Assembly (NCBI GenBank): GCA_023229385.1
Contig: JALNZI010000018.1
Coordinates: 1-22,855, forward strand
Length of the DNA: 22,855 nt
Direction of reading: 5' to 3'
From: Candidatus Omnitrophota bacterium
Lineage (GTDB): Bacteria; Omnitrophota; Gorgyraeia; Gygaellales; Profunditerraquicolaceae
Position 1 is the first letter of the stretch. Every line of letters starts with the position of its first letter. This document shows positions 9,163-17,204 of the stretch, in pieces. The notes below the pieces were generated by a model that did no database searches, had not been told where the DNA came from, and was given only the letters and a program-made list of their open reading frames with translations. A program made the translations under genes and the position numbers.

Positions 9163-11739
9163 ATGAAAAAACAAATAGTTAGAAAAAATAATGAATTTGG
9201 ATATTGGGAACACTACGATGAATTATCCAAAATTTGGACTCCTGGATTATACAACGATGATAATTCAGTTATAACACAATCATCTGATGTTGTATTTAAT
9301 AATTTAAATGAATGTACACTATATAATGGTGTAAATTATAATAACATAACATTTCCCATAAGTCAATCATATTTGTCCAAATTAGAATATGTTGATACAT
9401 CTGCTTCATTTACCGAATTGATAAATTTTGATGAATTTCAACCAATCATTGTTAAACAACCTTGGGAATATTATCAATCAAATGAATTGAAAATAATAAA
9501 AAATACAAATGTAACTTTATCTTTAAATATATTTGCTACTTCTTCATATTTAATCGAATTACCACTTAGATACCATTGGTTTAACCAAAATAAACGAATT
9601 TCATTTTCTCAATCAGTTGATGTATTACCCGATAAGGATACCTATTATTACTGTAACGTATCAAATAGAAAATCACTCATCCAAAGTGAATTGTTGAATA
9701 TTAAAGTACTGGATGTATTACCCGAAATTTTTGGTATCAATTTAATCAAAAATGGTGATGGTAACACATATAGTACAAATGATTATTCTCCCTGGATATT
9801 GGAAACTGGTTCAGTTGGATTGGGTGAATTTGATTCGAGTAATACAAATACATTATATTCATATTCTACATTCCCAAATGCTTTTCAAACTAAATTATCA
9901 TGTGAATCAGAGCGTGGTGAAATCAATTTGTCTGCATACACTGCTAATGAATCAATGAATCCAGCTTCTTTCAATGATGATTTACAATATTACAACGGAA
10001 AAATGTATTTCAAATCATTGGATACAAATACAATTTTCAGTCAAGTAATTGATTTGACAGATATTTCTGATTATGTTGATAGAAAAATAATAGGATATGA
10101 TATTGTATATGCTAATCTATATGCATGGCTGGGTTCGCAAAATCAGGTTCAATTGTATAATATTAATCTACCGGAATCAGGAAGTACTACATATAATGCA
10201 TTGTTTGATTTAAATAATGTAGGAGCATATCAACCACTAAATTTATATGGAAACATAATCAATTTTATAAATATAAGTCAAAGTTTAATAAACAATATAT
10301 TTTATAATTATACTCAATCAAATGTTGATTGTAAGTATTATATGTATCCAAATCAAATGTATTCTAATATATCACTAACACCATCTGATTATACATTTGA
10401 CAAAGTATATGTACAAGCTATATTATTGGATGTAAATGATAATGTTATTAACAGCAGTTATTATATATCAAATCCAATACCATATTCTGCTTTTGGAACT
10501 CCTTTGTTTGAAATGTATTTAAGAAATTGTAATGTATATATTCCGATTGGTACACGAAAAGTAAAAATAAAGGTCATAATGGAAAATAACAACAACTTGA
10601 AACGATTTCCCGTTGTTACTGCAAGTTATGATTCTAATACCGATTCTACCGCTGTATCAATTCAAGGTGGAAGATTTCCTGAAATACCTGATAATGAAAT
10701 GGGGTATCCTTTGGTAGAAATCCCACAAACACCACCATCACCGATAACGTCGTCTATTGTTAATTATAATACTGATTTTGAATCATTCCCCATTAATGCA
10801 AAAATTGTAGCAAATGATCCTACCAATTGGAACACATGGACTTCAAATTCGTTTGGATATGAGGATGCATTGGTTAGTGATAATGAACATTTTTATAGTG
10901 GTGAACGAAGTTTAAAAATTGAACAGTACAATAATGTGATGTTGAATCTCGGTAATAAAACAACTGGTAAATATGAAATATCATTTTATGCACACACACC
11001 AACAAATCATTCTGGAATGATAAATGTTGTACAAGAATATGATGATAAAATTGGTTTACAATTTCATTTTGTCAATAGTAATACAGGTTCTTATTTATCA
11101 ACAAATGGTGGAAATGTTCCTTTTAACTGGCCACATGATATGATGAATCTTATAAAAATAATTGTTAATTTAAATAACGATCAAGTTGAGGTTTATATAA
11201 ACAACAATAATATATATATTGGTACATGGAGTTTAAATGTATTGTATTGGATGACTGGAGTAAACAAATTATCAAGTTTAAATTTTTCTGGTAATGGTTC
11301 TGGTGCACCGTTATTTTATATTGATGATATAACCATACGTGAATTAATCACATATATTCCACCAACACCACCAACCAAGTATGAGAGACCCAATACTATA
11401 TATAAAAACAGAAGTTATGTTTCATTTATAAATTTCAAATTATATATTGATAATATCATAATGAATAATAAACAACCTGAATTAAATGAATTTGGAAATA
11501 AATATTCATTAGTATCATCGAGTCGAGCCATTGAAACCGTATATGGTAATAATTTTGAAAATGTGTTTTTTGGAAACGGTGGGCCTGGGTTTAAACCTAT
11601 CAACGATGATAATGCAACTACACTGCAATTATTTATTTCTGATATGACAAAGAAATATAATAATCTATCTCAATCTGAATTACAATCAAAAATAACCGAA
11701 GTGTTGAATAATTCTACCGTGTTTAGAAATTTGATTTAA
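9163..11739 (+). CDS. Baseplate-adjacent adhesin-like virion protein with Ig-like and jelly-roll domains
   Basis: An 858-residue protein three bases downstream of the gp6-like gene, where T4 has gene 7; I see no clear gp7 similarity. Residues about 92-182 look like an Ig-like domain: a YHWF strand (137-140) and the DTYYYCNVSN strand (159-168) give the W and Y-x-C pattern. Residues about 535-728 resemble a ConA-like jelly-roll common in secreted Flavobacteria proteins: TDFESFP, then NWNTWTSN, YEDALVSD, YSGERSLKI, LGNKTTGKYEISFY, WPHDMMNLIKIIV and VEVYINNN. Proline-rich linkers (PQTPPSP at 521-527 and PPTPPTKY at 733-740) flank it. The last 120 residues return to baseplate-like sequence ending NSTVFRNLI. 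It is likely exposed on the baseplate or fibre base and binds the cell surface or glycans; that role is inferred. Confidence 0.72.
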   Translation: MKKQIVRKNNEFGYWEHYDELSKIWTPGLYNDDNSVITQSSDVVFNNLNECTLYNGVNYNNITFPISQSYLSKLEYVDTSASFTELINFDEFQPIIVKQPWEYYQSNELKIIKNTNVTLSLNIFATSSYLIELPLRYHWFNQNKRISFSQSVDVLPDKDTYYYCNVSNRKSLIQSELLNIKVLDVLPEIFGINLIKNGDGNTYSTNDYSPWILETGSVGLGEFDSSNTNTLYSYSTFPNAFQTKLSCESERGEINLSAYTANESMNPASFNDDLQYYNGKMYFKSLDTNTIFSQVIDLTDISDYVDRKIIGYDIVYANLYAWLGSQNQVQLYNINLPESGSTTYNALFDLNNVGAYQPLNLYGNIINFINISQSLINNIFYNYTQSNVDCKYYMYPNQMYSNISLTPSDYTFDKVYVQAILLDVNDNVINSSYYISNPIPYSAFGTPLFEMYLRNCNVYIPIGTRKVKIKVIMENNNNLKRFPVVTASYDSNTDSTAVSIQGGRFPEIPDNEMGYPLVEIPQTPPSPITSSIVNYNTDFESFPINAKIVANDPTNWNTWTSNSFGYEDALVSDNEHFYSGERSLKIEQYNNVMLNLGNKTTGKYEISFYAHTPTNHSGMINVVQEYDDKIGLQFHFVNSNTGSYLSTNGGNVPFNWPHDMMNLIKIIVNLNNDQVEVYINNNNIYIGTWSLNVLYWMTGVNKLSSLNFSGNGSGAPLFYIDDITIRELITYIPPTPPTKYERPNTIYKNRSYVSFINFKLYIDNIIMNNKQPELNEFGNKYSLVSSSRAIETVYGNNFENVFFGNGGPGFKPINDDNATTLQLFISDMTKKYNNLSQSELQSKITEVLNNSTVFRNLI

Positions 11740-11750
11740 AATCATTTTAA
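11736..11750. terminator. Possible weak bidirectional terminator between convergent genes
   Basis: A perfect 7-bp inverted repeat around one base (ttaaaat, c, attttaa) lies where the rightward and leftward blocks meet, overlapping the stop of the 858-residue gene. It contains no G-C pair in the stem, so the hairpin would be weak; in DNA this AT-rich it may be chance. Confidence 0.25.
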
Positions 11751-11757
11751 GATACAT

Positions 11758-12039
11758 TTATTGAATTTGTTCCCAAACAATTTCGTCAACCAATGTATCA
11801 CCAATTAGCTTCAATTTCTGATTTGACATCGAAATATGCACCGATATTTTTAATTGATGTCGATATAAGAAATAATCAATTTCTCTTTGTATATTTTCTA
11901 AATTTAATTTAGTTAAAGCATTATACTCATATTTAATAAGTGATGGCTTTAAATTTGTTCTAAAGTCAAGTTGTATTGTTTCTAATTGATTTTTAAGAAA
12001 CTCTACCTTTTTTTCTATTACTGAATTTTCATTGTACAT
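11758..12039 (-). CDS. Hypothetical protein, 93 aa
   Basis: I do not recognise this protein. It is a small soluble protein with an N-terminal helical, Leu/Glu/Lys-rich half (residues 1-60, possible coiled coil) and a C-terminal part with a short beta-like segment (KISVHISMS). It is the last gene of the leftward block, and its ATG lies 22 bases inside the end of the preceding gene, so coupled translation is likely. It ends 18 bases from the stop of the opposing rightward block. Steady coding composition and overlapping arrangement support a real gene. Confidence 0.6.
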   Translation of the reverse strand: MYNENSVIEKKVEFLKNQLETIQLDFRTNLKPSLIKYEYNALTKLNLENIQREIDYFLYRHQLKISVHISMSNQKLKLIGDTLVDEIVWEQIQ

Positions 12040-12263
12040 AATGTTTCATTTAATTTCAATCTTTTTTTATATAATGCTTTTATATATCCTTCCCGACTCA
12101 TATGATAAGCATAACGTCCAAAAACATTAACATAAATTTCATCTAAATCATCAATTGTCATTGTCTCAAGCGGAATATCACTTGTTAATTTCATCATACA
12201 ATCTTCGTGTGATAAATTTGAATAATTTCTTATTTTTGTTTCTATTATACTTTTAATCGTCAT
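12018..12263 (-). CDS. Hypothetical protein, 81 aa
   Basis: I do not recognise this protein. From the ATG at 12263 it reads MTIKSIIETK and is predominantly helical, with an acidic middle (DIPLETMTIDDLDEIY) and a basic C-terminus (ALYKKRLKL). The frame is open up to 12329, but that longer form would add a hydrophobic stretch encoded inside the upstream gene, so I chose 12263, where the start overlaps the upstream stop by 11 bases; the ATG at 12272 is also possible. It is the third of four compact leftward genes that probably share the promoter at 12713-12756. Confidence 0.6.
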   Translation of the reverse strand: MTIKSIIETKIRNYSNLSHEDCMMKLTSDIPLETMTIDDLDEIYVNVFGRYAYHMSREGYIKALYKKRLKLNETLCTMKIQ

Positions 12264-12480
12264 CACATTCATAAATCGTTTCAACTTGACAATGAATATC
12301 ATTGAAATTATGATTGATTTTTTTATCAAATTGACTTAATGATTTTTTTATTGCAGCTCCACCGGCAGCTAATTTGTTTTCTGCTCGTAATCTGATCACA
12401 AAAAACTCTTCTCCGTTTCGAGAGTTACCGCCACTGTTATCTATATAACTAATGGACGTTTCAATATAAATTTTTTTCAT
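12253..12480 (-). CDS. Hypothetical protein, 75 aa
   Basis: I do not recognise this protein. It begins MKKIYIETSISYID and has alternating beta-like strands (KKIYIETSISYI, EEFFVIRLRAEN), a small Gly/Ala turn (AAGGAAIKKS) and an acidic end (ECDDD). The pattern suggests a small alpha/beta domain; two cysteines near the C-terminus are too few to claim a metal site. I chose the ATG at 12480, five bases after the upstream stop. An ATG at 12495 would overlap that stop by ten bases and add five residues. Confidence 0.6.
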   Translation of the reverse strand: MKKIYIETSISYIDNSGGNSRNGEEFFVIRLRAENKLAAGGAAIKKSLSQFDKKINHNFNDIHCQVETIYECDDD

Positions 12481-12485
12481 GTTAT

Positions 12486-12683
12486 TTAAAGGCATATGCC
12501 ACCAACATATTCGATTTTTTTAATCACTCCTATTTTTTTCTTGTCAAATAAATACTTATTCAATATTTCCAGAACATCTTTAATATCAGAATTTGTATAA
12601 AAATGTCCAGATGATTGTGTAAGATTTCCTATGCTACCATCATCCATTATAGCAAATGTACAATAATTTACTTTGTATGCCAT
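12486..12683 (-). CDS. Hypothetical protein, 65 aa
   Basis: I do not recognise this protein. It is a small alpha/beta protein: strand-like YKVNYCTFAIMDDGSIG, a helix around SDIKDVLEILNKYLF, then a final strand IGVIKKIEYVGG. It is the first gene after the promoter-like element at 12713-12756; the predicted transcript start lies about 25 bases ahead of its ATG, which has an A-rich leader and no Shine-Dalgarno sequence. That makes it the lead gene of a four-gene group running to 11758. Confidence 0.65.
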   Translation of the reverse strand: MAYKVNYCTFAIMDDGSIGNLTQSSGHFYTNSDIKDVLEILNKYLFDKKKIGVIKKIEYVGGICL

Positions 12684-12712
12684 TTGATTTAAATTTTAAT
12701 TGTTAATTTATT

Positions 12713-12756
12713 CTACAAAAGTAAACATTATTTATGAGAAAACCAAATTTATTTTT
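12713..12756 (-). promoter_or_regulatory. Bacteroidota-type promoter, copy 1
   Basis: On the minus strand this reads TTTG (12747-12744), exactly 20 bases, then TACTTTTG (12723-12716). That fits the Bacteroidota housekeeping promoter, TTTG near -33 and TAnnTTTG near -7. The surrounding 44 bases match the element at 14407-14450 at about 32 positions, including AAAAATAAATTTGG upstream and TCATAAAT in the spacer. It sits in the 65-base gap before the four small genes. Confidence 0.7.
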
Positions 12757-14392
12757 TAAATTTTAAAATTCCAAGCAACTGATTGATGCATGCAAATGAA
12801 CCGGTTAATTTATATTGTTTATCTTTATACATAAATACAATTCCTTCAATTGGTACTATTTTATTTCCAATGGATTTTAATCTTTTTAATTCGTATATCA
12901 ATTTGTGTTTGTCTTTTTCATCAACCACATCTCGCATTGTTTCTGATATTCTATTCTTTATATCAGTAACTATACTTTTTGGATTGGTTGTTACTACATT
13001 CTGTAATATTTCCGAACCTATTGTAAGAATTAATTTTTCAATTGGCCAACGAATTGCTTTATAGTCCTTTTCATATTGTTTTGAATTGATATATTCACTG
13101 ATCCAAGGTAAATCTTTTTTGTAGGTATTGATTTTAATATTATGATTTGCTAAGTCTGAAATTAATTCTTCTTTTGATTTATAATTTTTAATTTTATCTA
13201 TTAATCTTTTGTTGAATTCCGATTTAAAATAATCCAATAACGTATCAAATTTAAATTTATCAATATCGGAATTGAATTGTTTCATTTTTTCATCACAATT
13301 GACATCTTTTTTTATTACAACAAATTGGGGTGATATAATTTCATAAACGGATTGTTTACTATCTTTTTTAATTAGATTAAACAAATCAATAACTTTTGAT
13401 ATATCTTTATCAAGTATATTTCCTTTATCATCTATTTTTGCAGTATTATGTAATACAATATTATATTTGTTATACTTTATTACATTCGTTGCTTTTGGAT
13501 TGATTATTTCTAAATTGATAAATAATTTACCATCTTCAAAATAATTTTTAGGTAGTGATTTAAATGCAACTTGTAAATCTTCCATTGCTGTTACAAATGC
13601 TTCTTGTACATTGGGGAGTTTATCATACATTTCTTTAATTTCATCAATACCAATTGGATTTAATAAATGAGATTTGTTACGTGCAGCTTTTATTTTATCA
13701 GATTGCATTGTAACATACAAATTTATTCCATCAAATTTTTCAGTTGCATCTTTTATTTCTCCACTTAATAATTTTTCAGTTAATATTTTTGTATCATCAA
13801 AGGTTAGAGTTACATCTTCATATGGATGCATCATGTGTTTGATAAAAGGCTTTGATTTTAGTTTATTTGTAATTAAATCAAATATTTCTTTATCATATTT
13901 TCCAAATATAGTTGTAAATATTTCTTTTGTTGGTTTATCTGATAATTGATTTCTTATTTCAGTACCAGACATTTCTGTTCCGAATAAATTTATATATACT
14001 TCGGGAAGCACCCAGTAATAAGAATGTTTATTAAACGACTGTAATTTTTTGTTTTTAGTATATGGAAGAAAATAATCTCTATTTAATAACCTATCTTGAT
14101 CCTTTTCTCCTAATATATAAATGACAGATGTAGTTTTGTCATCATAATCTTTTAATAATTCAACCGGACTATATGGACTTTTGACTTTAACTATATTATT
14201 AAATCCATATAATTTTTGAATTATTTTTTTCTTTTCAATAAAATTGAATGGTGAATCAGGTAGTTCTACTTTATCGGATGTAACAATCCAACTATTTTCT
14301 TCTCCAAAAATATCTTGTATTTTTTTAAAAATCTCAGAATGATGTCTTCCAAACGGTTGAAATCTTCCGGGAAATGTTACAATTGTATCCAT
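12749..14392 (-). CDS. Two-domain enzyme: NMNAT-like nucleotidylyltransferase fused to a KxDG ligase-like adenylation domain
   Basis: A 547-residue protein with two nucleotide-transfer domains. Residues 1-180 are a HIGH-superfamily nucleotidylyltransferase: FPGRFQPF then GRHH (15-18) in the place of HxGH, and MSGTEIR (141-147) for the usual ISGTxIR. Such enzymes move AMP or CMP onto NMN or similar substrates. Residues about 195-547 have nucleic acid ligase motifs: K219-F-D-G (motif I lysine that takes AMP), AARNK (236-240), LEIINP (294-299, motif III), EGIVF (516-520, motif IV) and YKLTG (527-531, motif V). About 180 residues of helical sequence sit between motifs III and IV, and the protein ends 16 residues after motif V, so no OB domain follows. 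It has its own promoter at 14407-14450. The substrate and purpose are unknown; repair, NAD supply and RNA end modification are all possible. Confidence 0.78.
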   Translation of the reverse strand: MDTIVTFPGRFQPFGRHHSEIFKKIQDIFGEENSWIVTSDKVELPDSPFNFIEKKKIIQKLYGFNNIVKVKSPYSPVELLKDYDDKTTSVIYILGEKDQDRLLNRDYFLPYTKNKKLQSFNKHSYYWVLPEVYINLFGTEMSGTEIRNQLSDKPTKEIFTTIFGKYDKEIFDLITNKLKSKPFIKHMMHPYEDVTLTFDDTKILTEKLLSGEIKDATEKFDGINLYVTMQSDKIKAARNKSHLLNPIGIDEIKEMYDKLPNVQEAFVTAMEDLQVAFKSLPKNYFEDGKLFINLEIINPKATNVIKYNKYNIVLHNTAKIDDKGNILDKDISKVIDLFNLIKKDSKQSVYEIISPQFVVIKKDVNCDEKMKQFNSDIDKFKFDTLLDYFKSEFNKRLIDKIKNYKSKEELISDLANHNIKINTYKKDLPWISEYINSKQYEKDYKAIRWPIEKLILTIGSEILQNVVTTNPKSIVTDIKNRISETMRDVVDEKDKHKLIYELKRLKSIGNKIVPIEGIVFMYKDKQYKLTGSFACINQLLGILKFKK

Positions 14393-14406
14393 AACTTTAA
14401 AATGAA

Positions 14407-14450
14407 TTACAAAATTACAATCAATTTATGAATTTTCCAAATTTATTTTT
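14407..14450 (-). promoter_or_regulatory. Bacteroidota-type promoter, copy 2
   Basis: On the minus strand this reads TTTG (14441-14438), exactly 20 bases, then TAATTTTG (14417-14410), ahead of the two-domain enzyme gene. It has the same spacing and the same flanking AAAAATAAATTTGG and TCATAAAT blocks as the element at 12713-12756. It starts within the tape-measure stop codon, so it fills almost the whole gap between the two genes and allows the enzyme to be expressed apart from the tail operon. Confidence 0.72.
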
Positions 14451-16935
14451 AACCACCGAGCGTGGTAAATTGTTTTTGTTTGAAAATAAAATTACCCATT
14501 CTTTGACCATCTACTTGTAATGCAATTGGTGCACTCATTATGCTGATAAGTTTGTCTATTTTATCTTCAATTAATTTAATATCTTTACTATATGATTCGG
14601 TTGCAACCGATGGTTTTGATTTAGTAGTTGATTCTTCTGTTGAAGATATTACTTTTGTTACTAAATACAAAGCAGGTAATGTGAGTAAAGAACCAACAGC
14701 TGCTGCTGACAGTACATTCAATGAAGATGCCAATGTCAATATTGCACCAGAAAATAATATTATTTGGCCAATAAATTCCATATTTATTAATGATGAAATA
14801 TTAGTAATTGAAGAAGAAAAATTCATCGCAGCTTTTGAGACAATCCACATTGCAGCTCCCATCGCAATCATACCTGCAACTCCTGCCCATGCGATTGGGT
14901 TTGAAAATGCAGTACCTAATGCAGATACAGATACAACCAATGCTAACATTAATCCAGTCATTGTCATTGCTACTGGCCCTAAATTAGTTAATTTATCAAA
15001 ATTCATCGCAGCCTTAGACAATATCCAAATTGAACCTGCTAATGCAATCATTGCTCCTGCAACTGACAATATATTAAGTGCAAATGATTTACTATTTAAT
15101 AAATTGGTTGTAGCTCCTTCTAATTTTAGTTTACTTAATTGGTTGGTTTTAAATGCAGATAATGGTTTAGTAACAGTTGGTTTAATTTTACCACCGATCG
15201 GAGTTTTTATATTTTTTAAATTTTCTCCCACTTCTTTTGTTGATTTGGAAAATATATTCATTTTTGAACCCAACGTACCGATCCAAGTACCTATACCCTT
15301 TAGAACAGGAATTCCACCCCTAAGTACATTTAGACTTGCTCCTATTAACAACAAATTGGTAGCTGGGTCTTTCATAACAAATCCAGTCAATTTTTCCCAC
15401 AAAGATATTTTTTCTTTAGTCAATTCATTTGACCATTTTTCAACACCTGCAATATCTTTGAATTTATCCAAATTGTTGAGTATAGCAGGGCCCTGTTGTT
15501 CTAATATCAATAATTGTTCTTGACTCAATCCAGTTTGTTCTTTCATTGAATTGACTTCCCAAATTGACATATCTTTCATTTGTCTACCAGTAGTAGCATA
15601 TTGAATTAAATATTTCAACTGTTCTTTGAAATTATTAGTTCCAACTGCTTGCATATAACCCATTATATTAAATGACTTACCGGTTAATGCAGCTGCTGTC
15701 ATACTTTTCTCAATGAATGAATCAATATTTCCTGCTGCTGCTTCTCCTGCACTTACTATGTTTTTCATACTCACACCAAGTTGGTTTGCAGCAACTGTTG
15801 CTTCAATTAAATTTTTTGCAGCAGTTTTATTCAATCTTGCAAATGTATTAGCATTTTCTGCAATATCCGACATCACAGCAGCAGTATCTCCTCCATTATT
15901 TTTTGCTAAGGACATGACAAACGAAGTCATATTATCCGCTATGTCTTGTGAATTTCCTCCTATTCTATAAAATAATGTATTAATCTTAGCTCCTTGTTCA
16001 GCGGTTAATCCGGCAAAATTCATCATTTTAACAACATTAGAAGCTGCGGAAGCTGTAACCAAATTAGTATTGGTAGTTTCTTTTAATACTGCTTTCCATG
16101 CTTTTGCTACATCTTCTGTTGTTCCTCCATATGTTGCAACTTGTGTAGTTATTTTTGTTAGTGTTGCACCCATTCGTACAGTATCAGATAAAGATAATCC
16201 AAATTCATATCTTGTATCTCGGATTGCTTTTGTTAAACCAATTATTTTTGTTAACAATGCTCCTGCTAAAAACATCGCTGATACTTGTACAGATGTTAAT
16301 AAAACTTTTGTTTCAGCATATCCCGTTTTAATTTTGGTAAGCCATTCAGAATGTTTTGTTTCTACCGATTTGAGCAGATTTTGTTGTTTTTTTAATATTT
16401 CTTCTTGCTCTTTTTGTGCTTTTAATAATTTTTGTGTTGATTCAAAAATTGAATCATCTAATTTCAATTCTAATTTTTTTCCTTTATATATATTTTTATT
16501 TGCAGTATCAATGTCATAATAACCAGTCAACAATCTTTTTACATTATCGGAAGACAATTTAATCATATCAACTCCAATTTTAGTAATAACATTACCCTCG
16601 GTTAGTAAGCTCAACGATTTCATTTCGTCAAACAGTTTATCTTGCATCAATGAAACAGAATGTTTATTATTGTTTAGTATAGCATTTTCTAAACCAAGTT
16701 GTAATTCACCATAATTAACAATTGATTTATAAAAAGATAAAGTATTTCCACCTATCTTTGCATAATCATTTGCTATTTTATTTAATTCGACAAATAAACC
16801 TACTTGATTATTCAAAGCATCATTTTGATTTAATACATTATCTTCTATCTTGGATTGAGCATCTTCCAACTCACCCAACATACCTCGGAGATCTTTTAAT
16901 AAATCTGCTTGCTCTTTTAGAGTGTCATTCGCCAT
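14449..16935 (-). CDS. Tail tape-measure protein
   Basis: An 828-residue protein with the make-up of a tape measure, which sets tail length inside the tube. Residues 1-200 are helical and coiled-coil-like (LLKDLRGMLGELEDAQSKIE; AQKEQEEILKKQQ). Residues about 210-430 are Ala/Thr/Asn-rich helices resembling the core of TP901-type tape measures. Residues about 560-800 hold several long apolar segments that could span a membrane, useful if the protein helps DNA cross the envelope. Two of these look duplicated 60 residues apart (IWILSKAAMNF and MWIVSKAAMNF). It is longer than T4 gp29 (590). The start is the ATG at 16935, sharing one base with the upstream stop (TGATG); a TTG lies one codon earlier. 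It is the longest leftward gene and follows tube and gp26-like genes, as expected. Confidence 0.83.
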   Translation of the reverse strand: MANDTLKEQADLLKDLRGMLGELEDAQSKIEDNVLNQNDALNNQVGLFVELNKIANDYAKIGGNTLSFYKSIVNYGELQLGLENAILNNNKHSVSLMQDKLFDEMKSLSLLTEGNVITKIGVDMIKLSSDNVKRLLTGYYDIDTANKNIYKGKKLELKLDDSIFESTQKLLKAQKEQEEILKKQQNLLKSVETKHSEWLTKIKTGYAETKVLLTSVQVSAMFLAGALLTKIIGLTKAIRDTRYEFGLSLSDTVRMGATLTKITTQVATYGGTTEDVAKAWKAVLKETTNTNLVTASAASNVVKMMNFAGLTAEQGAKINTLFYRIGGNSQDIADNMTSFVMSLAKNNGGDTAAVMSDIAENANTFARLNKTAAKNLIEATVAANQLGVSMKNIVSAGEAAAGNIDSFIEKSMTAAALTGKSFNIMGYMQAVGTNNFKEQLKYLIQYATTGRQMKDMSIWEVNSMKEQTGLSQEQLLILEQQGPAILNNLDKFKDIAGVEKWSNELTKEKISLWEKLTGFVMKDPATNLLLIGASLNVLRGGIPVLKGIGTWIGTLGSKMNIFSKSTKEVGENLKNIKTPIGGKIKPTVTKPLSAFKTNQLSKLKLEGATTNLLNSKSFALNILSVAGAMIALAGSIWILSKAAMNFDKLTNLGPVAMTMTGLMLALVVSVSALGTAFSNPIAWAGVAGMIAMGAAMWIVSKAAMNFSSSITNISSLINMEFIGQIILFSGAILTLASSLNVLSAAAVGSLLTLPALYLVTKVISSTEESTTKSKPSVATESYSKDIKLIEDKIDKLISIMSAPIALQVDGQRMGNFIFKQKQFTTLGG

Positions 16936-17168
16936 CAATAATTTGCCTTGTATTTATTAGCTAAATAATGCATTATATCTTTATAGAGACTTAAATCAAA
17001 ATTTTTATTTTTAACAAGAAAATCTTTAATATCAGGATTTTTTGCATACAATCCATCTAATTTTGTTTGAGTATCTGCATTTATTGCATCTACCTTTTTG
17101 TTTTTCAATCCGATTAAAAAATTTTGAAGTAATCTATCAATAAAATCTTCTTTTAAATTTTGTTTCAT
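16935..17168 (-). CDS. Small hypothetical protein between terminator and tape measure, 77 aa
   Basis: I do not recognise this protein. It is short, helical and basic in its first half (MKQNLKEDFIDRLLQNFLIGLKNKK is its N-terminal style, split as MKQNLKEDFIDRL and LQNFLIGLKNKK), and ends YLANKYKANY. Its stop overlaps the tape-measure start by one base, so the two are coupled. I chose the ATG at 17168; an ATG at 17186 would add six residues. It begins about 35 bases after a strong terminator with no promoter that I can recognise, so it and the tape measure depend on read-through, antitermination or an unrecognised phage promoter. Its position suggests a tape-measure chaperone or hub factor, but this is inference from place alone. 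Confidence 0.6.
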   Translation of the reverse strand: MKQNLKEDFIDRLLQNFLIGLKNKKVDAINADTQTKLDGLYAKNPDIKDFLVKNKNFDLSLYKDIMHYLANKYKANY

Positions 17169-17204
17169 GATGATGGTGTTTATCATTTAAATAGTAGTAT
17201 ATAC

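Noticed and set aside
12264..12329. Upstream extension of the 81-residue protein beginning MIKKSIIIS
   Set aside because: This stretch is coded inside the preceding gene in another frame and would make a 77-base overlap; the ATG at 12263 fits the compact spacing of the group.
14540..15523. A 327-codon open frame on the plus strand
   Set aside because: It lies wholly opposite the tape-measure gene. Its composition (Asn/Ile/Ser/Ala with no domain) is what the complement of an Ala/Leu/Thr-rich gene yields, and it has no promoter or neighbouring genes on that strand.
16070..16519. A 149-codon open frame on the plus strand
   Set aside because: It is antisense to the tape-measure gene, with Phe/Ser/Val/Cys-rich sequence typical of a shadow frame.
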